NCBI RefSeq assembly: GCF_044962685.1
Contig: NZ_JBBKTX010000007.1
Span: 1-64,000 of the forward strand
Direction: 5' to 3'
From: Oceanobacter antarcticus
GTDB taxonomy: Bacteria; Pseudomonadota; Gammaproteobacteria; Pseudomonadales; Oceanobacteraceae
DNA length: 64,000 bases
A program made the translations under genes and the position numbers. This document shows, piece by piece, positions 44,563 through 53,793 of this stretch (positions are counted from its first letter, which is position 1; each line of letters starts with the position of its first letter). The notes below the pieces were generated by a model. It saw only the letters and a list, made by a program, of their open reading frames with translations. It did no database searches and was not told the DNA's origin.

Positions 44563-45065
44563 CCAACATCCCCTTGCTCTAGCGCCGCCAGCCAGACAAC
44601 CGCCCGGTCGGACAATGCCAGCAACTGCAGACGACGGGACTCGCCCAGATCGTCAAAGTGAATTTCCATATCCGCAGCAGGCAATACGCCTCGTCCCTTG
44701 TCAGGCCATTCGATCAGGCACAGCGCCTGATCCGACAGATAATCACGAATGCCCATAAATTCCAGTTCTTCCGGGTCGCCCAGGCGATAGAGATCAAAAT
44801 GGCACACCTGGCAACTGTCCAGCTGATAGTCCTCGACCAGGGTGTAAGTCGGACTTTTAACCGCCCCGGCATGCCCCAGTGCCTGAATCAGACCACGACA
44901 AAACGCAGTTTTACCCGCTCCCAGCGTACCCTGCAAAAAAATCAGCCCGCCATTAACAACAAGCGGTGCCAGCTGAGCAGCCAGTTGCAACGTCGCCCGC
45001 TCACCGTGCAGCTCGCGGGTAAGGATCATTTTGGCAGGAGGGAGGCAATCGGTCACGGCGATCAT
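44559..45065 (-). CDS. tsaE: tRNA threonylcarbamoyladenosine biosynthesis ATPase TsaE
   Basis: TsaE helps TsaBD make t6A37 in tRNAs. The 168-residue ATPase has the Walker A GTLGAGKTAFCRGL and the SPTYTLVEDYQ and LIEWPDKG motifs. The ATG at 45065 is chosen over longer frames; the ATG at 45029 is a close alternative and neither has a strong ribosome binding site. It overlaps amiB by 4 bases and follows nnr after 176 bases. Confidence 0.88.
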   Translation of the reverse strand: MIAVTDCLPPAKMILTRELHGERATLQLAAQLAPLVVNGGLIFLQGTLGAGKTAFCRGLIQALGHAGAVKSPTYTLVEDYQLDSCQVCHFDLYRLGDPEELEFMGIRDYLSDQALCLIEWPDKGRGVLPAADMEIHFDDLGESRRLQLLALSDRAVVWLAALEQGDVG

Positions 45066-45241
45066 TAACTCGTTCAGGAAAGATGTTTCTGGTATCGGAA
45101 AGTGGGCAAGTGTATCAGCCCGACAGCCGATTCCCAATGGAAGAGAGATGTACCTCGCGGCGGAATGCAGGAGTCTGACTATCAAAGGCAACCGGTTCAT
45201 CACTGGCAGTAAAACCAGGCGAGGCGATGATGCCAGGGGTC

Positions 45242-46768
45242 TCAACTCTCGTTATTCAATGCCCGGAGATAAGGGAACACATCGGTTGCCAGCAAGCCAC
45301 GACTGCCACCTTCTGCTGCCGCCAGATCGGCTGCTGCACTATGCAAACAAACCCCCAAGCGCGCAGCGTGCCAGGCATCACTGCCCTGGGCCATCAGCGC
45401 GGCGATCACGCCGGTTAGAACATCGCCCATTCCGCCCGTAGCCATACCGGAATTACCATCAGTACACACCGCGACACGACCATCCGGACGAGCTATAAGA
45501 GTTCCCCGCCCTTTCAATACCACAACCGCTTGATACTTCTCCGCCAGGGCTCTCGCCGCGACGAAGCGATTCTGCTGGATCTCGATAGTATCCAGTCCCA
45601 GCAGTCGGGCGGCTTCTCCCGGATGTGGCGTCAGCACGACGTTACGTTCAGAGAATTCGTGGAACCAGGCTGGCGTTGCCAACAGATTCAATCCATCGGC
45701 ATCCAGCACCAGCGGCTTCTCGCTGTTTAACACCTGCTGTAACATCAATTCGGACCAGCTGCTTTGTCCCATACCAGGGCCAACCGCCAGCACGCTGGCA
45801 CTGTCGAGCAGCCCGGTCAGTTCAAGCCCGGAAGATACGCCATGCACCATCACTTCCGGGCGGCGCGCCAGTACAGCGACACTGTGTTCTGGTCGGGTAG
45901 CACAGCTGACCAGGCCCGCACCGGTGCGTCCGGCCGCTTCGGCGGCCATGGTAACGGCACCCACCATTCCCTGATCGCCACCCACCACCAGCACATGCCC
46001 AAAATGCCCTTTATGGGAGTTACCGGTACGTACGGGTAATAACTGGCCAAGCTGCTGCAACCGATGCCAGCTGATGCGTTCGCAATCGGGAATCAGTCGA
46101 CCGGCGGCTGCAGCCTCAGTAGACAGAGCCGCGAAAGCAATTTCACCACACAGATCGGGGCCATCAGCGACCAGCAAGCCTCGCTTGGTACCGACAAAGG
46201 TCACCGTCATATCAGCACGCACTGCAACACCCAGCACGCAACCGGTATTGGCATCCAGGCCGGATGGAATATCCAGCGACAAGACGTCAGCCGGGTGGGC
46301 ATTGATTGCCCAGATGGCGTCGGCATACACACCGGCAACTGTAGCATTCAGGCCAGTGCCAAACAGTGCATCCACAATCAGCTCGCCATCAAAATCCAGC
46401 TCGCCCTCAAACACCTGGGGAATGACGCCGGCATCCAGCGCCAGTTGAGCCGCTTCTGCAGTAGCAGCAGAAACCTGCTCATGATTCCCCAGTGTATACA
46501 AGCTGACGCTCATGCCATGCAGAGCGGCCAAGGCGGCCAGTACGTAACCATCACCACCGTTATTCCCGGCCCCTGCCATTACACAAACGGACTCGGTGTA
46601 ACCCCAACGTCCGAGCAGACAGGCAAACGCAGCCTCTCCGGCACGCGCCATCAGTTCAAAGGTCCGAATACCCTCGAAAGTAATGGCCGCCTGATCCAGT
46701 TCACGCACTTGCTCGGCGCTGTATAGCGCTCCGGGCAGGTGATCCACAATGCTGTTTGGTCGTTTCAT
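45242..46768 (-). CDS. nnr: Bifunctional NAD(P)H-hydrate repair enzyme
   Basis: The 508-residue protein fuses a YjeF_N epimerase domain (about 1-210, with AGAGNNGGDGYVLA) and an ADP/ATP-dependent dehydratase of the carbohydrate-kinase fold (about 230-500, with GNSGMATGGMGDVLTGVIAAL). It repairs hydrated NAD(P)H. The ATG at 46768 with AGGA ahead is used. nnr before tsaE is the conserved order. Confidence 0.95.
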   Translation of the reverse strand: MKRPNSIVDHLPGALYSAEQVRELDQAAITFEGIRTFELMARAGEAAFACLLGRWGYTESVCVMAGAGNNGGDGYVLAALAALHGMSVSLYTLGNHEQVSAATAEAAQLALDAGVIPQVFEGELDFDGELIVDALFGTGLNATVAGVYADAIWAINAHPADVLSLDIPSGLDANTGCVLGVAVRADMTVTFVGTKRGLLVADGPDLCGEIAFAALSTEAAAAGRLIPDCERISWHRLQQLGQLLPVRTGNSHKGHFGHVLVVGGDQGMVGAVTMAAEAAGRTGAGLVSCATRPEHSVAVLARRPEVMVHGVSSGLELTGLLDSASVLAVGPGMGQSSWSELMLQQVLNSEKPLVLDADGLNLLATPAWFHEFSERNVVLTPHPGEAARLLGLDTIEIQQNRFVAARALAEKYQAVVVLKGRGTLIARPDGRVAVCTDGNSGMATGGMGDVLTGVIAALMAQGSDAWHAARLGVCLHSAAADLAAAEGGSRGLLATDVFPYLRALNNES

Positions 46769-46933
46769 CCCTGATTCCTGAAAATAGAACAACGCCGTTG
46801 CTCCTGACCACGGTCAGGGCTGGCTCGGCGACTGTCAAGCATGAGTATGTGTTCCAAGATTAACACCAGGTGCTATCTGTGGCTGTGATAAAATGACTGA
46901 ATTATAAACAGTCTCTCCCTACTAAGCGAAACC

Positions 46934-48010
46934 ATGTCCGACGAACTGCAATTAATTCCACCCGCTGCCATGGCCAGACTGCGCCAACAGCTAACAGACT
47001 GGGGAAACGAGCTTGGGTTCCAGCAAGTCGGTGTTACCAATATCGAGCTGAATGAACATGGAGAACGTCTGCAAGAATGGCTGAAACAGGGCTATCACGG
47101 CTCGATGCACTACATGGCAGACCACGGTGATATGCGCTGGAAACCCGATGCACTACTGCCTGGCACGCTCAGGGTGATCAGCGTCAGGATGGATTACCTG
47201 GCACCACACATTGATCTGATAAGCCAACTTCGCAATCCGGACAGGGCGTATGTCTCACGCTATGCACTGGGAAGGGACTACCACAAGTTAATCCGCAAAC
47301 GTTTAACCCAACTCGGCCAGAAACTGGCGACCGAAGTCGAACAGCTGGGATTTCGGGCGTTTGTGGATAGCGCCCCGATACTGGAACGCGCTCTGGCCAA
47401 CAAGGCCGGACTCGGCTGGATTGGCAAAAATACCATGTTAATCAATCGCCAGGCCGGGTCGTATTTTTTTCTCGGTGAGTTGCTCACCAATCTGCCATTA
47501 CCCATGGATGCGCCTTACCAACAAGACCACTGCGGTCGTTGTACTGCCTGTCTGGAGATCTGCCCTACCCAGGCCTTTGTTGGCCCCCATGTACTGGACG
47601 CCCGACGCTGTATTTCCTACCTCACCATTGAACTGGATGGCCCCATTCCGGTTGAACTGCGCAAAGGCATGGGCAATCGCATTTTTGGTTGCGATGACTG
47701 CCAGATTGGCTGTCCGTGGAATCGCTTCAGCAAACCGACCACAGAAACCGATTTCACCCCCCGCCACCAGCTCGACAAAGCAACGCTGCTGGAGCTGTTT
47801 CAGTGGGACGAGCATACTTTTCTGCAAAAAACCGAAGGCATGCCGATTCGCCGAACCGGCTATGAAAACTGGCAACGTAATATTGCCGTGGCGTTGGGCA
47901 ATGCTCCCGCCAGTCTGGACGTGGTCGCCGCGCTGGAACACAAACGCCCGCAGGTCAGTGCGCTGGTACAACAACATATTGATTGGGCATTAGCCCAGCA
48001 GTCGGGCTGA
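46934..48010 (+). CDS. queG: Epoxyqueuosine reductase
   Basis: QueG reduces epoxyqueuosine to queuosine in tRNA wobble position 34 using cobalamin and Fe-S clusters. The 358-residue protein has two 4Fe-4S motifs (CGRCTACLEICPTQA and GCDDCQIGCPWN) and the N-terminal domain with PGTLRVISVRMDYL. It reads divergently from nnr, with about 165 bases between the starts. Confidence 0.95.
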   Translation: MSDELQLIPPAAMARLRQQLTDWGNELGFQQVGVTNIELNEHGERLQEWLKQGYHGSMHYMADHGDMRWKPDALLPGTLRVISVRMDYLAPHIDLISQLRNPDRAYVSRYALGRDYHKLIRKRLTQLGQKLATEVEQLGFRAFVDSAPILERALANKAGLGWIGKNTMLINRQAGSYFFLGELLTNLPLPMDAPYQQDHCGRCTACLEICPTQAFVGPHVLDARRCISYLTIELDGPIPVELRKGMGNRIFGCDDCQIGCPWNRFSKPTTETDFTPRHQLDKATLLELFQWDEHTFLQKTEGMPIRRTGYENWQRNIAVALGNAPASLDVVAALEHKRPQVSALVQQHIDWALAQQSG

Positions 48011-48107
48011 ACAGTCGGCCGATGTTCTTTCCATTCTCACTCATTCCCCGCCTGAACATCACCAGCAACCTACCGGCTATACAACCATCAAAACCGGTTG
48101 TATCAAG

Positions 48108-48809
48108 TTACATCGGCCGTTTGGCAAACTGGTATCGGTTCAACCGTCGTTCCAGCAGTCGAAACATCAGAATCAGCACCGCAGCCATTGCCAGGTACAC
48201 CATACCAGCTGCAAAAAACATCTCTAACGGGGTATAGGTTCGAGCAATAATGGTACGGGCCATACCGGTCAGATCCAACAAGGTGATGGTGGAAGCCAGC
48301 GCGCTGCTCTTCAGCATCAGCAGTACTTCATTGCTGTAACCTGGCAGTACAATGCCAGCAGCACGGGGCAAAACAATCCGCCGAATCATGGTCAGTTTAC
48401 TCATCCCCAGCGCCAGCGAGACTTCTATTTCACCTTTTGGAATCGCCTGAATCGCGGCCCGTATCAACTCGGCGGCATAAGCTGCTGTGTTCATTGAAAA
48501 GGCGATAATGGCACACCAGTAGGGTTCGCGCAGAATCGGCCAGAGCAAAGACTCTTTCACTGCATCAAATTGCGACGCACCGTAATAAATCAGGAATATC
48601 TGCACCAGCAGCGGTGTACCACGAAAGAAAAATATATAAGCGTACGGAAAGGCATTAATCGCCGGATTGGCCGACGCTCGCATCAGTGCCAAGGGCACCG
48701 CCAGCAACAACCCCAGCAGACCAGAAACCGCCACCAACTCCAGAGTCAGCCAGGCGCCTTGTAACAGCCTGGGGAAATACTCCCAGATAACCCCCCACTC
48801 CCAGCTCAT
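48108..48809 (-). CDS. artM: Basic amino-acid ABC transporter permease (ArtM/HisM-type)
   Basis: The 233-residue membrane permease has the BPD_transp_1 fold and the EAA-type loop (AIPKGEIEVSLALGMSKLTMIRRIVLPRA). It pairs with the permease encoded by the overlapping gene (4 bases, 48806-48809). Operon order is ATPase, binding protein, permease, permease, the HisPJQM/ArtPJQM type. The gene symbol reflects family, not tested substrate. Confidence 0.82.
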   Translation of the reverse strand: MSWEWGVIWEYFPRLLQGAWLTLELVAVSGLLGLLLAVPLALMRASANPAINAFPYAYIFFFRGTPLLVQIFLIYYGASQFDAVKESLLWPILREPYWCAIIAFSMNTAAYAAELIRAAIQAIPKGEIEVSLALGMSKLTMIRRIVLPRAAGIVLPGYSNEVLLMLKSSALASTITLLDLTGMARTIIARTYTPLEMFFAAGMVYLAMAAVLILMFRLLERRLNRYQFAKRPM

Positions 48810-49498
48810 GCGCGGCTTCCTCTCAGTTCCGGTTTGCTACGACGTTCGAGATAGCCAGTCAGCAAGGTCGTCACCACCGTCAGTAACAAGTACAACAGCG
48901 CCGCTGCCAGATAAAAATCAAACGGTTGCTTGGTATTGGCAGCCCCAACTGAGGCCTGCCGCATCAGTTCGTTCAGACCCACCACCGACACCAGCGCAGT
49001 ATCTTTCAGTAACACCTGAAACAGGTTGCCCAACCCCGGAATCGCCAGCCGCCAGACCTGCGGCATAATGATACGAACAAAGGTTTTTAATGGCGTCATG
49101 CCCATCGCCTGGGCCGATTCCCACTGGCCTTTGGGCAAATCCATCATCGCCATGCGGAACACTTCAGTGGAGTAAGCACCAAAAGCGATCGCCAGCGCCG
49201 CAACCGCTGCGGCAAACTGGCCAACATCAATATATTCGTCATAGCCAAACAGGCTGGCGATCCACATCAATAACTGTGAACCGCCAAAATACAGCGTCAG
49301 TACCAACAGCAGTTCCGGAATACCCCGCACCACCGTGGTATAGGTGGTGGCAATCGCACGGGCCACCGGCGACGAAGACAAGCGTGCGGTGGCACCACAC
49401 AGACCAATGATCAAACCGAAAAAGACACTGGCCAACGCCAGCTGAATGGTGACCCACAAGCCACTTAACAGCAGTTGGCCATACCCTTGTAAATCCAT
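48806..49498 (-). CDS. artQ: Basic amino-acid ABC transporter permease (ArtQ/HisQ-type)
   Basis: The 230-residue permease has five membrane helices and the EAA-type loop DLPKGQWESAQAMGMTPLKTFVRIIMPQV. The ATG at 49498 (MDLQGYGQLLLSGLWVTIQ) is used; a longer frame runs into the intergenic region. It forms the membrane part with ArtM-like 48108-48809. Confidence 0.82.
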   Translation of the reverse strand: MDLQGYGQLLLSGLWVTIQLALASVFFGLIIGLCGATARLSSSPVARAIATTYTTVVRGIPELLLVLTLYFGGSQLLMWIASLFGYDEYIDVGQFAAAVAALAIAFGAYSTEVFRMAMMDLPKGQWESAQAMGMTPLKTFVRIIMPQVWRLAIPGLGNLFQVLLKDTALVSVVGLNELMRQASVGAANTKQPFDFYLAAALLYLLLTVVTTLLTGYLERRSKPELRGSRA

Positions 49499-49573
49499 AG
49501 CGATGGCTACCGTAATCCGGGGACTGAAATCTGCAACAGTGCCGGAGCCAGATTCTGGCTCCGGCAACCAACG

Positions 49574-50323
49574 TCAGTAAATATCAAACGGGAAGTACTT
49601 GGCGTTAATCTCGGCGTACTTGCCGTTGGCACGAATGGCCTTGATTGCCGCGCTAAACTTGGCCGCGAGTGCATCACCCTTACGTACCGCAATGGCAATA
49701 TGGTCATCGATGTCGAGGTCAGCGCCTTTGAATTCAAAGCTTTTGCCATCGTCGGTACGCAACCAGTCATAGGCCGGGAATTTGTCCGACATAATGCCGT
49801 CCAGACGGCCGTTAGCCAGATCGAGATAAGCGTTGTCCTGGGTGTCGTAGAGCTTCACATCAACAATATCGCTAAAGTTGTCTTCCAGATACTGACCGGC
49901 AATGGTCGCCCGCTGGGCACCAATTACCTTGCCTTTCAAACCGGCCTTGCTGGTTTCCAGTGGTTTGCCTTTTGGCCCGACAAACGCCAGTACGTTGGCG
50001 TAGTACTTTTCGCTGAAATCCACCACTCGCAAACGTTCGTCGGTGATCGACATGGAGGCGATAATGGCGTCGTACTTGCGTGCCCGCAGACCCGGAATAA
50101 TACCGTCCCAGTCCTGTGCCACAATCTCGCAGTCGGCTTTCATTTCAGTACACAGGGCCTTGGCGATATCGACGTCAAAACCGATCAAGTTGCCCTGATT
50201 ATCGGTCATATTAAACGGCGCATAGGCACCTTCTGTCGCAATACGGATTTTGTCACCCGCCAACGCCAGCGGAGCCGTCAGGCAGGATACCAACAAACAG
50301 GCAGTCGTCATTACCTTACGCAT
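49574..50323 (-). CDS. artJ: Periplasmic basic amino-acid-binding protein
   Basis: The 249-residue protein has a signal peptide (about 1-22) and the SBP_bac_3 fold (IRIATEGAYAPFNMTDNQGNLIGFDVDIAKALC). The pattern with YDAIIASMSITDERLRVVDFSEKYY is typical of lysine/arginine/ornithine/histidine-binding proteins. Exact specificity is not known. It lies between the ATPase gene (50405) and the permease genes. Confidence 0.85.
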   Translation of the reverse strand: MRKVMTTACLLVSCLTAPLALAGDKIRIATEGAYAPFNMTDNQGNLIGFDVDIAKALCTEMKADCEIVAQDWDGIIPGLRARKYDAIIASMSITDERLRVVDFSEKYYANVLAFVGPKGKPLETSKAGLKGKVIGAQRATIAGQYLEDNFSDIVDVKLYDTQDNAYLDLANGRLDGIMSDKFPAYDWLRTDDGKSFEFKGADLDIDDHIAIAVRKGDALAAKFSAAIKAIRANGKYAEINAKYFPFDIY

Positions 50324-50404
50324 CGTTCTCTTTCCTCGTGGTTTATAAGATCAAGGGGTACTGAAAATAGCAGCAGCGGCAGCCGCACTGCTCATCACCG
50401 CTCA

Positions 50405-51181
50405 TCAGGATTGATGGCTGGCCATAAAATCTTTCACTCGCTGGGATTTTGGCTGATCGAACACCTGTTCGGGCGTGCCGATCTCTTCTATTTGACCCTG
50501 ATGCAAAAACACCACCTGGCTGGATACTTCACGGGCAAAACGCATTTCGTGAGTCACAATCAGCATAGTGCGGCCCTCTTCGGCCAATTCGCGCATGACC
50601 GCCAGCACTTCATTCACCAGTTCAGGGTCGAGTGCCGACGTTGGTTCATCAAACAACAGTACCCGAGGTTCCATTGCCAACGTACGGGCAATCGCAACGC
50701 GCTGCTGCTGGCCGCCGGACAAATGCGCCGGATAGGCATTTTCCTTGTCGGCCAACCCCACCTTGGCGAGTAATTTACGCGCGCGCTGAATGGCTTCTGC
50801 TTTGGGCACCCCCAGCACATGCACTGGAGCTTCGATAAGGTTCTGCAAAATGGTCATGTGCGGCCAGAGGTTAAACTGCTGAAAGACAAACCCGAGCCGG
50901 GAACGCAGCTTTTCCAGCTGCTTGCTACTGGTCGCTTCCAGCTCGCCATTTTTACCCGGCTTCAACATTAATTGTTCGTCGCCAATAACAATTTCGCCCT
51001 GACTGGGTTTTTCCAACAAATTGATACAACGCAGCAAGGTGCTTTTGCCTGATCCGCTGGATCCAAGAATCGAGATCACATCCCCTTTTCTGGCTTGCAG
51101 CGTAACGCCCTTCAGCACTTGCAGGTCGCCATAAGATTTGTGAATGTCGATCAGCTCCAACGCCAGATTCGAAGTACTCAT
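50405..51181 (-). CDS. artP: Amino-acid ABC transporter ATPase (ArtP/HisP-type)
   Basis: The 258-residue ATPase has Walker A GSSGSGKST, signature LSGGQQQRVAIAR, Walker B VLLFDEPTSALDP and switch VTHEMRFA. It energises uptake by the neighbouring permeases and binding protein. The ATG at 51181 is used instead of a GTG at 51193. It is the first gene of the operon and faces a gene-poor kilobase. Confidence 0.88.
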   Translation of the reverse strand: MSTSNLALELIDIHKSYGDLQVLKGVTLQARKGDVISILGSSGSGKSTLLRCINLLEKPSQGEIVIGDEQLMLKPGKNGELEATSSKQLEKLRSRLGFVFQQFNLWPHMTILQNLIEAPVHVLGVPKAEAIQRARKLLAKVGLADKENAYPAHLSGGQQQRVAIARTLAMEPRVLLFDEPTSALDPELVNEVLAVMRELAEEGRTMLIVTHEMRFAREVSSQVVFLHQGQIEEIGTPEQVFDQPKSQRVKDFMASHQS

Positions 51182-51390
51182 GCAGGACTGCACTCTTGTG
51201 GAAGAATGGATGTCGTTGAAGACACAGTAGTAATTTTTCCTATTTTCAATGGCTTACAGATAGATGACAACCAAAAAAACAAACGATCGTTTAACAATCT
51301 GACCCAATGTTGGCAATACTATCCTGGCTTCGGTAACACACCGGATATACAAACTGGTCACCCGCTAACCCGGCCTTCCAGACGCTAGCT

Positions 51391-51425
51391 CAGGCATAAT
51401 CTCAGGCATAATCTCAGGCATAGCC
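51391..51425. repeat. 12-bp tandem repeat, about 3 copies
   Basis: The unit CAGGCATAATCT occurs twice in full and once in part (51391-51425). It precedes a second repeat by about 95 bases. It lies in non-coding DNA in front of the amino-acid transporter operon. Confidence 0.8.
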
Positions 51426-51520
51426 AGAATCCAGGTCACGAGACCATAAAGTCCGTTGCGCGTAACACTGGCTGCCGTTTGGCGTTTGTTTTTCCAGCCA
51501 CCCAAAACAATAACGATCTG

Positions 51521-51581
51521 CCCAATACGATATGCCCAATACGATATGCCCAATACGATATGCCCAATACGATATGCCCAA
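51521..51581. repeat. 14-bp tandem repeat, 4.4 copies
   Basis: The unit CCCAATACGATATG is repeated four times without a single difference and then starts a fifth (CCCAA). Perfect copies suggest recent expansion. The unit contains the palindrome-like ATACGATAT; it could be an array of protein-binding sites or a slippage tract. Confidence 0.9.
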
Positions 51582-52221
51582 CAAATGTTGCCTGGCACCG
51601 CCGACCGAATGTAGTAAACATCAGGGATCATCTATTTAATCCGCTGCCGAATAGTATTCGATAAACGCTCTTGTAAATCGGGTTTGGACACGGCATCCAG
51701 TTGGATCACAGCGGCATTGTGGCCAAAGCAGCGAAGCAACACAGACAGCGGTAATCCACGGCAGTCGCAAGAGCCTATGTAAAACAAAAAACTCACAATG
51801 AGGCGACCACCGACAAACAGCGCATACTGCCGTTTGCCACTGACTTGTTTTCAGGATAGAACCATCCCTTCAACTGCGCATTGTGGTCAATATTCGCAAT
51901 ATGACCCGTTTTGAGGCCATCCTAGGGGGCGTTCTCAATTGGCCAATCGGATCTGCTGAGAGCCCGTTGGCTTCAGAACAAGACATGAGGAGTGTGGTTT
52001 GGCGTGCAAGACCGGACAGTGATCAATGCGCCCTTCAAGGTCACATTGAACGCAGCAATAACGACACCAACAACGAGTCAACCACCACGACACAATGGAA
52101 CGCCATGGTTACGCCCACAGGCCTGGCATACTGGTGGAAGAGGTAAAAAAAGGGACATGATTACTTCCACTGTTTATCAAACGCCGGTAACCGGTAAAAC
52201 GGCAACAAAAAGGGGGACGCT

Positions 52222-53529
52222 ATGCTGCCACTGATTGTTCCTGTTGGCTCACTGTTGCTCGGGGTGTCGCTATTACTGTTTGGTAGCGGTTTACTGAACA
52301 CCTTGCTGGCTCTGCGTGGTGGCATGGAGGGTTACAGCGACAGTCTGATTGGCTATATCAGCTCCGGTTATTTTGCTGGCTTCTTTGTCGGCTTTTATAT
52401 TGGCCTGCCCATACTGCGGCGTATTGGCCATATTCGGGCTTTTGCGCTCTGCGCCGCCATTGCCGCTGCCGTTGTGCTGCTACACAGCCTGCTGGTTAAT
52501 CCGGTCGCCTGGATCCTGCTGCGGATTGTGACCGGTGCGGTACTGGTCATTTTGTACACCATTATTGAAAGCTGGCTCAATAACCAGACGCCGCCACAAC
52601 AACGTGGCCAGGTGTTTGCGATTTATATGGCCGTCAACCTCGGCTCATTGGCCTTGGCCCAGCAACTGTTACAGCTCGACAGTCCGGCCAACTTTACCCT
52701 CTTCGCGCTGGCCGCCATGCTCGTATGTATCAGCCTGGTGCCCATTACCTGGACGCGTCTGGCCCAACCATCTGTAGCCGAGGTCAAACGTTTCTCGCTG
52801 CGAAAACTGGTCAAACTGGCTCCCGTTGCCGTTGCCGGAGGCGCCCTGTCTGGCATTGCCATGGGCGCTTTCTGGGGGCTGACGCCAGTATTTGGCCAGC
52901 GTATCGGTTTTGACAGCGGCCAGGTCGCAATGCTGATGTCGGCCACCATTATTGGCGGTGCCATATGCCAATATCCACTGGGGCGTTACTCGGATCGGCA
53001 TGACCGCCGCCGGGTGCTTGGCATCACCGCCGCTGCCGGAGCAGCCGTGGCGTTACTGCTGTTCCTGTTACCGTCCAGCTACTGGCTGGTATTGCTATTG
53101 ATGGCCATTTGGGGAGGCGCAGCGTTTGCCATCTACCCGGTATCTGTTGCCCACCTGGTCGACCATCTGGAAACCGGTGATATATTGCCTGCTGGTAGCG
53201 CCTTGTTATTACTACATGGAATGGGTGCCGCTGCCGGACCGGCGATTGCTGGTACACTGATGGAGTTCACTGGACCGCTGGCCCTGCTGCTGTTTTTTAT
53301 GCTGGCCCATGCACTGATTGCTGCCTACGCCTTTTATGCCCTGCAGCGACCACAAACCCAGGCGGATGAGATTGAATCGGCAGCGCCGTTTGTACCCATG
53401 GTACGAACAACCCCTACAGCGCTGGAAATGCTGCCGGAAGAAGGACCCGAAGAAGATATAGATATGGCGCAGAGCCCAGAACGTGATGAGCCGCCCGAGT
53501 CACCATCATCACCCGACCGATACGGCTGA
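52222..53529 (+). CDS. ycaD: MFS transporter, YcaD-like
   Basis: The 435-residue protein has 12 predicted membrane helices with the YcaD-type opening (LLLFGSGLLNTLLALRGGMEGYSDSLIGYISSGYFAGFFVG) and the inter-helix GRYSDRHDRRRVLG motif. A hydrophilic acidic tail (about 380-435) is added. The substrate is unknown. It lies upstream of the GgpPS-like gene on the same strand, a pairing reported for Stenotrophomonas rhizophila ggpPS, so it may move glucosylglycerol or a precursor. Start at 52222 with GGGGGA ahead. Confidence 0.82.
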   Translation: MLPLIVPVGSLLLGVSLLLFGSGLLNTLLALRGGMEGYSDSLIGYISSGYFAGFFVGFYIGLPILRRIGHIRAFALCAAIAAAVVLLHSLLVNPVAWILLRIVTGAVLVILYTIIESWLNNQTPPQQRGQVFAIYMAVNLGSLALAQQLLQLDSPANFTLFALAAMLVCISLVPITWTRLAQPSVAEVKRFSLRKLVKLAPVAVAGGALSGIAMGAFWGLTPVFGQRIGFDSGQVAMLMSATIIGGAICQYPLGRYSDRHDRRRVLGITAAAGAAVALLLFLLPSSYWLVLLLMAIWGGAAFAIYPVSVAHLVDHLETGDILPAGSALLLLHGMGAAAGPAIAGTLMEFTGPLALLLFFMLAHALIAAYAFYALQRPQTQADEIESAAPFVPMVRTTPTALEMLPEEGPEEDIDMAQSPERDEPPESPSSPDRYG

Positions 53530-53793
53530 TAGCCACCCGAACAACGTAACATGGCCTAAGGCAACAAAAGGAAACGTAGCCGGAGGGAAATACATTCAGG
53601 AACACCGTCACCTTGCCAGTCATTTGAACAAGCGCAGTCTGACCGGATGTTCCACACCGCCAGAGCCGAGGCTCCGGTATCAATGGCTGCAGAAGCCAAT
53701 TAACCCGATGTCAGTCATGCAGACATCACGACCTGTCAACCAGGGCCGCCCATCGTTCAAGATGAACCCAGCCCAGGAAGGAGAATACGCACG

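Larger units (their letters stand above)
51182..52221. other. Gene-poor kilobase with short tandem repeats
   Basis: Between the ABC operon start and the MFS gene lie about 1040 bases with no convincing gene. Frames on both strands lack ribosome binding sites or are made by repeats. It holds two tandem repeats (51391-51425 and 51521-51581) and the short ATCTATTTAATCC motif (51630-51642) shared with 7031-7113. A strong Shine-Dalgarno (GGGGGA) is visible just before the MFS start. Confidence 0.5.

Noticed and set aside
51436..51631. Minus-strand frame with repeated GHIVLGISYWAYRI
   Set aside because: It is the translated 14-bp DNA repeat (14 residues per three units), not a real protein.
51883..52146. 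87-codon plus-strand frame
   Set aside because: No recognisable family, unusual composition and no convincing ribosome binding site.
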